A stretch of 26,275 nucleotides of DNA from positions 1-26,275 of the IMG/VR virus record IMGVR_UViG_3300033180_000004; one strand, 5' to 3'. Position 1 is the stretch's first letter. Every line of letters begins with the position of its first letter. Both the position numbers and the translations under genes were made by a program. Source of the DNA: a virus. The notes beneath the pieces are model-generated. The model made no database searches and was not told the DNA's origin. It saw nothing but the letters and a program-made list of their open reading frames with translations. Below are positions 21,347 through 26,275 of the stretch, piece by piece.

Positions 21347-23422
21347 CTACCAGATCCGCACCCGATCCTCCGGCGCGACATATTGCCGGTCGCCCGGCTT
21401 GATGCCCCATGCGTCATACCAGGCATCGACATTGCGCAGCGGGTTGATCGCGCGGATCTGGCCCGGCGAATGCGGGTCGCTGACCAGTTGCTGGCGCAGC
21501 GCCTCGTTGCGGAACAGCGTCCGCCACACCTGGCCCCAACCGAGGAAGAAGCGCTGGTCGCCGCTATAGCCGTCGATCACCGGCGCCGGCTTGCCGCCGA
21601 GCGAAGCGTGATAGGCGTCGAGCGAGATCAGCACGCCGCCCAGATCGCCGATATTCTCCCCCATCGAGGCGCGGCCGTTGATGTGCACGCCGGGCAACCC
21701 GTCGAAACTATACGCCTCATATTGCGCGCCATATTTCACCGCCTGCGCCTCGAACTTGGCGGCGTCCTCGGCCGCCCACCAGTCGCGCAGCACGCCATGC
21801 CCATCCGACTTGCGGCCCTGGTCGTCGAAACCGTGGCTGATCTCATGGCCGATCACGCCGCCGATCCCGCCATAATTGATCGCCGCATCGGCATCGGGAT
21901 CGAAGAAGGGCGGCTGCAGGATCGCGGCCGGGAAGACGATCTCGTTCTTTACCGAGTTATAATAGGCGTTCACCGTCTGCGGGGTCATGCCCCATTCGGC
22001 CTTGTCGACCGGTCCGCCCAGGCGCGTGCGGCGATAATCCCATTCGAAACGCTGCGCGCGCTCGGCATTGCCGACTACATCGCCCGGTACGATGCGCAGT
22101 GCGCTGTAATCGCGCCACTTGTCCGGATAGCCGATCTTGACGGTGAAATTGGCCAGCTTGTCGAGCGCCTGGGTCTTGGTCGCGTCGCCCATCCAGGGCA
22201 GGTTGCGGATGCGGCCACCCAGCGCGGTGCGCAGGTTTCCGACCAGCTCGTCCATCTTGGCCTTGGACGAAGGCGGGAAATAGAGCGCGACATAATCGCG
22301 CCCGATCGCCTCGCCCAGCGAGCCTTCCGCCATGGCGACGCCGCGCTTCCAGCGGTCGCGCTGTTGCGGCTGGCCGTTGAGGAATTTCGAGCGGAACTCG
22401 AACTGCGCATCGACGAAGCGCTTCGACAGCAGAGGTGCGATGTCGTCGGTGGTGCGGAACGCCTCCCATGCCTTCAGCGTGTCGAGATCGGTGGTGGCGA
22501 ACACCTCGGCGATCTTGGGGAAGGCGGTGTTCTGCGACACGATCACGCGCTCGGCCTTGCCCACGCCCGCGGCGCCGAGGAAGGTCGTCCAGGGAAAGCC
22601 TGGCGCCAGCGCCTGCAATTGCGCGGTGCTCATCGCATTATAGGTCTTGTCGCGGTCACGGCTCTGCGCGCGGGTCCAGTGCGCCTGGGCGATACGCGTC
22701 TCCATCGCCACCACCTTGGCGGCGGTGCCTGTGGGATCGGCCCAGCCGGCCATGCCCAGCATCTGCGCGACATATTGCTGGTAGCGTTCGAGCTGCGGCT
22801 TGAACTTGGCGTCGAGATAGAGATCGCGGTCGCCAAGGCCCAGGCCCGACTGGCGCAGCGACAGTGCATAGACTGTCGGTTGCTTGGCATCGTCATTGAC
22901 GCCCGAGCCGAAGAAGCTCGCCCCGAACCCGCCATGCGATGCGCCCATCAGCCGCGCGACCGCATCCTTCGACGTCGCCGCCTTTACGGCTGCCAGCCGC
23001 CGCATCAGCGGCGCGGCATCGGCCCGTTCGATCGCGGCGGTATCCATGAAGCCGTGATAAAGCATCGCCACCTTGGCGCGGTCGACATGGGTGGTGTCGC
23101 CGACCTGATAACTCTCGATCAACTTGTGCAGCCGCGCATCGGACAGGTCGCGCAACACCGCGAAGGCGCCGTAGGAAGAGCGATCGGCCGGGATCTGGGT
23201 GTTCTTGACCCACGTCCCGTTGACGAAATCGAACCAGTCGTCGCCGGGCTTCACGCCCTTGTCCATGCCGGTCAGGTCGAAGCCCCAGCTGCCATAGTGC
23301 GTCGCGGCGGTGGCATCGGCGGTGGCTGGCGACGTTGTGGGGGTAGCCTGCATCTGGGCGGCGAGCGGGGCGACTGCGCATAGCGCGAGCAACGATGTGG
23401 CGAGGGCGAATTTCATCTTCAT
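21347..23422 (-). CDS. Secreted M13-family zinc metallopeptidase
   Basis: I start at ATG 23422 (MKMKFALATSLLALCAVAPL), where a Sec signal ending in 'LAAQ' begins; a longer frame adds 34 non-signal residues. The product is 691 residues, near the usual 670-700 for bacterial PepO/neprilysin-like enzymes. The start of the mature protein is 'GFDLTGMDKGVKPGDDWFDFVNGTW', typical for M13_N. The catalytic core shows NAYYNSVKNEIVFPAAILQPPFF, the HExxH zinc site H526-EIS-H530, and the third ligand E589-NIG-D593. The C-terminus ends RVRIW, as in other bacterial M13 peptidases. It would degrade oligopeptides in the periplasm or outer membrane. It is on the same strand as, and about 324 bases downstream of, the molybdenum enzyme gene. 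Confidence 0.95.
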   Translation of the reverse strand: MKMKFALATSLLALCAVAPLAAQMQATPTTSPATADATAATHYGSWGFDLTGMDKGVKPGDDWFDFVNGTWVKNTQIPADRSSYGAFAVLRDLSDARLHKLIESYQVGDTTHVDRAKVAMLYHGFMDTAAIERADAAPLMRRLAAVKAATSKDAVARLMGASHGGFGASFFGSGVNDDAKQPTVYALSLRQSGLGLGDRDLYLDAKFKPQLERYQQYVAQMLGMAGWADPTGTAAKVVAMETRIAQAHWTRAQSRDRDKTYNAMSTAQLQALAPGFPWTTFLGAAGVGKAERVIVSQNTAFPKIAEVFATTDLDTLKAWEAFRTTDDIAPLLSKRFVDAQFEFRSKFLNGQPQQRDRWKRGVAMAEGSLGEAIGRDYVALYFPPSSKAKMDELVGNLRTALGGRIRNLPWMGDATKTQALDKLANFTVKIGYPDKWRDYSALRIVPGDVVGNAERAQRFEWDYRRTRLGGPVDKAEWGMTPQTVNAYYNSVKNEIVFPAAILQPPFFDPDADAAINYGGIGGVIGHEISHGFDDQGRKSDGHGVLRDWWAAEDAAKFEAQAVKYGAQYEAYSFDGLPGVHINGRASMGENIGDLGGVLISLDAYHASLGGKPAPVIDGYSGDQRFFLGWGQVWRTLFRNEALRQQLVSDPHSPGQIRAINPLRNVDAWYDAWGIKPGDRQYVAPEDRVRIW

Positions 23423-23453
23423 GTCCGTGCGACTCCCGGGACGGAATGTTGCG

Positions 23454-23469
23454 CGTTCGAGACCGAACG
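23454..23469. repeat. Short inverted repeat upstream of the peptidase gene
   Basis: CGTTCG-AGAC-CGAACG has 6-bp arms and a 4-base centre, about 31 bases upstream of the peptidase ATG. It could be an operator or a 5'-leader hairpin. Nothing else recognisable is seen in the leader. Confidence 0.4.
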
Positions 23470-23564
23470 TTACGCGAGGTTGTGCTACAAGCCGCTGCGG
23501 CGGGCAATCGCGCGAATGTCGCAAACTGTATCAGCCGTTTGTGCGTGAGCAGGGAAGAAGAGCG

Positions 23565-23723
23565 GTTCGCGCAGAGGCGCGGAGGCGCTGAGGTGTTGCG
23601 CGCGGTGCGACCTTCCGCGCGCCAGCGCACATCCCGCATGGTGCTGATGTCGGGCCTGACTTGCTGACGCGAGACGAAAGCCGCCAAAGCACCTTCTCTG
23701 CGCCTCCGCGCCTCTGCGCGAAC
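23565..23723. repeat. REPIN-like element: 24-bp inverted repeats of GCGCNGAG units
   Basis: Bases 23565-23588 and the complement of 23700-23723 are identical over 24 bp (GTTCGCGCAGAGGCGCGGAG then GCGC). Each arm is built of tandem 8-mers: GCGCAGAG, GCGCGGAG, then GCGCTGAG on the left or GCGCAGAG on the right. The arms enclose about 111 bases with no gene. The 324-base gap 23423-23746 otherwise holds only the short dyad at 23454. Purine-rich GCG-x-GAG repeats of this sort are scattered in proteobacterial genomes. The paired inverted layout is that of a REPIN or a small non-autonomous element. Confidence 0.75.
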
Positions 23724-23746
23724 AAATCTACTTCTTCAGCCTGCCC

Positions 23747-26035
23747 TCACATCACCTTGTCGAGCGTGATCGGCAGGTCGCGCACCCGCTTGCCCGTTGC
23801 GTTATAGACCGCGTTGGCGATCGCCGCCGCCACGCCGGTGATGCCGATCTCGCCGATGCCGCGCGCGCCCATCGGGCTGTGTGGATCGGGGATGTCGGTC
23901 CACAATATGTCGATCGCCGGCACGTCGGCCTGCACGGGGACGTGATATTCGGCGAGACTCGGGTTCATCACCCGGCCGGTGCGTTCGTCGAACAGCGTCT
24001 CCTCGCTCAGCGCCAGGCCGATCCCCATGATGATGCCGCCCTTGAACTGGCTCGTCGCGGTCTTGTGATTGAGGATACGCCCGCAATCGAACGAACCGAG
24101 AAAGCGGGATACCCGCACCTCGCCGGTCACCGCGCTCACCCGCACCTCGGCGAATTGCGCACCATAGCTGTGCATCGAATATTTCTGGAATTCGAGCGGC
24201 GCGGGCGCCGCCGCTTCGACCGCCAGTTCGGCCCGTCCTGCGCGTTTGAGGATCGAGACATAACTTTCGCAGCGCCCCGGCTCGTCGGCCTTGCACAGGC
24301 CGCCATCGGCCGAGACCACGTCGTCCGCGGATAACCCGGCCAGCGGGCTGTCGTTACCGGCCAGCTTGAGCAGTTCGGGCACCAGCGCCTCATAGGCCGC
24401 GATCACCGCCGCGCCGATCGACGCGGTCTGCGACGAGCCGCCGGCAATCGTGCCGGGCGGCAGATCGGTGTCGCCATAGTCGAAGCGCACCCGGTCGAGC
24501 GGCAGGCCGAGCCGGGCGGCGGCATGCTGTGCCTGCACGGTGGCGGTGCCCATGCCCATTTCATGGGCAGCCATGGCGACCACCGCGCTGCCATCGGCCG
24601 ATAAGGTGATGCGCGCCGCGCCGCCGGGGATGCGGTAATAGGGATAGGTCGCGGTGGCGCAGCCCATGCCGATCAGCCACTCGCCCTCGCGGCGCGAGCG
24701 CGGCGTGGCGGGGCGTTGATCCCAGCCGAACGCCGCGGCACCCTTCTCATAGGCCTCGACGATGTGGCGCGCCGAAAAGTCGTTGCCGGTGGTCGGGTCT
24801 TTGGCCGGTTCGAGGCGCTTGCGCAGCTCCACCGGGTCAAGCTGCAACTGCTCGGCCAGCTCGTCGAGCGCGGATTCCAGCGCGAAGCTGCCGACCGATT
24901 CCCCCGGCGCGCGCATGAAGGTGTTGGCCAGCATGTCCATGTCGGCGACCTGCTGGGTGATATGGAAACTGTCGGACGCATAGAGGTGGCGCGCCGGGAA
25001 GCTGAACTGTTCGGGGCAGCTGTTGTGCGTGGTCATCGCCGCGACGCCGGTGTGGATCAGCGCGGCCAGCGTGCCGTCGTCGTTCGCGCCGAGCGCGACC
25101 CGCTGCTCGGTCAGCGTGCGCCCGCCGATCACACGGTACACACCCTCGCGCGACAGCATCATGCGCACCGGCCGCCCGGCCAGTTTCGCCGCGGCGGCGG
25201 CGAGGATGTGGTGGCTCCACACGGTCTTGCCGCCGAAGCCGCCGCCGACATAGGGCGAGGTGACGCGGACCTGCTCGGGCTTGATGCCGAAGACATGGGC
25301 GAGCATCTGCGCGGCGATGTTGACGCCCTGATTGGCGTCGTGGACGCGGAGCGTATCGCCCGCCCATGCCAGCGTCACGGCGTGGAGTTCGATCGCATTA
25401 TGGTTGTGGCGCGGGGTCCGGTAAATCTGGTCGACCTTCACCTTCGTGCCGGCCAGCGCAGCTTCCGCATTGCCGACATCGATGGTGGTCGGGTCGCGCA
25501 GGATGTTGGACGGGGTGCGGGCGTGCTTCTTCGCCTCGGCGAAGGCGGTGATCGCCGGCATCGTCTCATAGCGCGCGCTGATCAGCGAGGCGGCGTGCTC
25601 GGCCTGGTCATGGGTGTCGGCCAGCACCACCGCGATCGGCTCGCCATTCCAGTGGATCTGGTCGTCGGCCATCACCGCCAGGCTGCTGCCATAGCCGGGC
25701 GGCGGCGGGTTCATTGGCGGCGCGTTGCGGTGCGTCATCACCAGCCGCACGCCCGGCGCGGCCTCCGCCGCCATCGTGTCGAGTGATGTGATGTGGCCAC
25801 GCGGAATGCTGCTGAAGGCGAGCGCTGCATGCAGCATGCCGGGCATGACGAACTCGCCGGAGAAGCGCGCCTTGCCCTCGACCTTCAAGGGCCCGTCGAT
25901 GCGCGACACCGGCTGGCCGAGCGCGCCATGTTTGGTGCGCAGTGGATCGGGCGTGGCGCCGGGGACGAAGCGATCGGGCGCGAGGCCGATTGCGGTCTTG
26001 ATCACCTTGTCGGCGATTTCCGTCGGGCCGGTCAT
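23747..26035 (-). CDS. Xanthine dehydrogenase-family molybdenum subunit (PaoC-like)
   Basis: I start at ATG 26035 (762 residues), which overlaps the stop of the upstream FAD gene; the longer frame is a shadow. The N-terminus contains 'GQPVSRIDGPLKVEGKARFSGEF', the standard opening of PaoC/YagR-like subunits. Residues 264-270 are GGGFGGK, part of the molybdopterin-binding core. 'MGMGTATVQAQHAAARLGLPLDRVRFDYGDTDLP' and 'GGSSQTASIGAAV' follow. 'GARGIGEIGITG' carries the catalytic Glu729 that acts as base at the Mo centre. There is no signal peptide here. The FAD-then-Mo gene order with a 4-base overlap is that of paoABC/yagTSR three-subunit aldehyde oxidoreductases. It oxidises aldehydes or N-heterocycles; the substrate cannot be told. 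Confidence 0.92.
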   Translation of the reverse strand: MTGPTEIADKVIKTAIGLAPDRFVPGATPDPLRTKHGALGQPVSRIDGPLKVEGKARFSGEFVMPGMLHAALAFSSIPRGHITSLDTMAAEAAPGVRLVMTHRNAPPMNPPPPGYGSSLAVMADDQIHWNGEPIAVVLADTHDQAEHAASLISARYETMPAITAFAEAKKHARTPSNILRDPTTIDVGNAEAALAGTKVKVDQIYRTPRHNHNAIELHAVTLAWAGDTLRVHDANQGVNIAAQMLAHVFGIKPEQVRVTSPYVGGGFGGKTVWSHHILAAAAAKLAGRPVRMMLSREGVYRVIGGRTLTEQRVALGANDDGTLAALIHTGVAAMTTHNSCPEQFSFPARHLYASDSFHITQQVADMDMLANTFMRAPGESVGSFALESALDELAEQLQLDPVELRKRLEPAKDPTTGNDFSARHIVEAYEKGAAAFGWDQRPATPRSRREGEWLIGMGCATATYPYYRIPGGAARITLSADGSAVVAMAAHEMGMGTATVQAQHAAARLGLPLDRVRFDYGDTDLPPGTIAGGSSQTASIGAAVIAAYEALVPELLKLAGNDSPLAGLSADDVVSADGGLCKADEPGRCESYVSILKRAGRAELAVEAAAPAPLEFQKYSMHSYGAQFAEVRVSAVTGEVRVSRFLGSFDCGRILNHKTATSQFKGGIIMGIGLALSEETLFDERTGRVMNPSLAEYHVPVQADVPAIDILWTDIPDPHSPMGARGIGEIGITGVAAAIANAVYNATGKRVRDLPITLDKVM

Positions 26036-26275
26036 GCCGTCGCTCCCGTCAATTCCGCGAGCACAGCGACGATGGTGCGACGCGCCAGCTCGATCTTGAA
26101 GCTGTTGTCGCGCAGCCCGGTCGCCGGGGCGAGCTCGGCCTCGGCAGCGGCGCGGAACGCCTCTGCGCTGGCGGGGCCGCCGCGCAGCATCTCCTCGGCC
26201 TGCCAGGCGCGCCACGGCTTGTGGGCGACGCCGCCGAGCGCGAGCCGCACATCGCGGACCTGGCCGTCTTCCACA
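26032..26275 (-). CDS. FAD-binding subunit of the molybdenum enzyme, C-terminal part (partial)
   Basis: The last 80 residues are in the window; the gene begins beyond the right edge. 'VRDVRLALGGVAHKPWRAWQAEE' is the well-conserved 'r..rialGgva..PwRa..aE..L.G' of the CO/xanthine dehydrogenase FAD subunit C-terminal domain. Next comes the 'aF..Aae.el......r.NsFKielarR.i...l..l' ending. In these enzymes the FAD subunit passes electrons from the iron-sulfur subunit onward. The next gene begins inside its stop codon, a typical operon junction. The iron-sulfur subunit gene is expected just outside the window. Confidence 0.9.
   Translation of the reverse strand, partial: VEDGQVRDVRLALGGVAHKPWRAWQAEEMLRGGPASAEAFRAAAEAELAPATGLRDNSFKIELARRTIVAVLAELTGATA

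Noticed and set aside
21281-23383. Plus-strand frame of 700 codons opposite the M13 peptidase
   Set aside because: The minus strand has signal peptide, HExxH, ENIGD and family-typical ends. The + strand frame has only repetitive Arg/Ala/Val text.
23454-23469. Second LexA box at CGTTCG-AGAC-CGAACG
   Set aside because: The half sites are inverted and spaced differently from GTTC-N7-GTTC, so this is reported only as a short dyad.
1-26275. CRISPR array, integrase, toxin-antitoxin or rRNA genes
   Set aside because: I looked for spaced direct repeats, recombinase motifs and rRNA-like stretches and saw none; apart from the 8-mer inverted arms at 23565, no regular repeats occur.

Overview
The window is GC-rich alphaproteobacterial DNA, most likely from a Sphingomonas-like member of the Sphingomonadaceae. 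This rests on base composition, on a GTTC-N7-GTTC box (the alphaproteobacterial LexA consensus), and on the protein types in the flanks. It is an inference, because no rRNA or core marker gene is present. About 18 kb of phage DNA occupies the left side and about 8 kb of chromosome-like genes the right.

Phage part (1 to about 17.6 kb, all on the + strand, mostly joined by ATGA or GTGA overlaps). This is the late half of a prophage with a long non-contractile tail. The order is head-tail joining gene end, tail completion and terminator genes, tail tube, a tail-assembly chaperone with a programmed -1 frameshift, a lipoprotein moron, tape measure, two distal-tail proteins, an NlpC-like peptidase and a large tail-hub protein. 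The order from tape measure to hub matches both lambda-like tails and the alphaproteobacterial gene transfer agents. Host-recognition genes follow: a tiny lipoprotein, a signal-peptide-bearing fibre, a BppU-like small protein and an 858-residue tailspike with an acetyl-esterase (SGNH/SASA) core. A lysis block comes next: a membrane/coiled-coil protein, a T7-lysozyme-like amidase, a two-segment holin candidate, a lipoprotein and a small helical protein. A strong intrinsic terminator at 17587-17622 closes the late transcript. No integrase, repressor, terminase or capsid gene is in the window, so the prophage continues to the left.

Right boundary (17.6 to 18.4 kb). Just past the terminator is a perfect LexA-type box in front of an unknown gene. 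A small helix-turn-helix-like gene converges on it, and then comes tRNA-Gly(TCC), whose 3' end faces the phage. The tRNA is the obvious candidate attachment site.

Chromosomal part (18.4 to 26.3 kb). A secreted epoxide-hydrolase-like alpha/beta hydrolase is divergent from a LysR regulator. Then come a DUF1003 membrane protein, a 46-residue Arg-rich small protein with a strong ribosome binding site, a secreted M13 zinc metallopeptidase, an inverted pair of 24-bp repeats made of GCGCNGAG units, and the molybdenum subunit plus the 3' end of the FAD subunit of a PaoABC/xanthine-dehydrogenase-type enzyme.

The most interesting items are the frameshift site with its hairpin and Cys4 extension, the two exported SDLP-motif tail proteins, the esterase tailspike, the lipoprotein moron with a terminator placed directly ahead of the tape measure, the SOS box at the phage edge, and the REPIN-like repeat.
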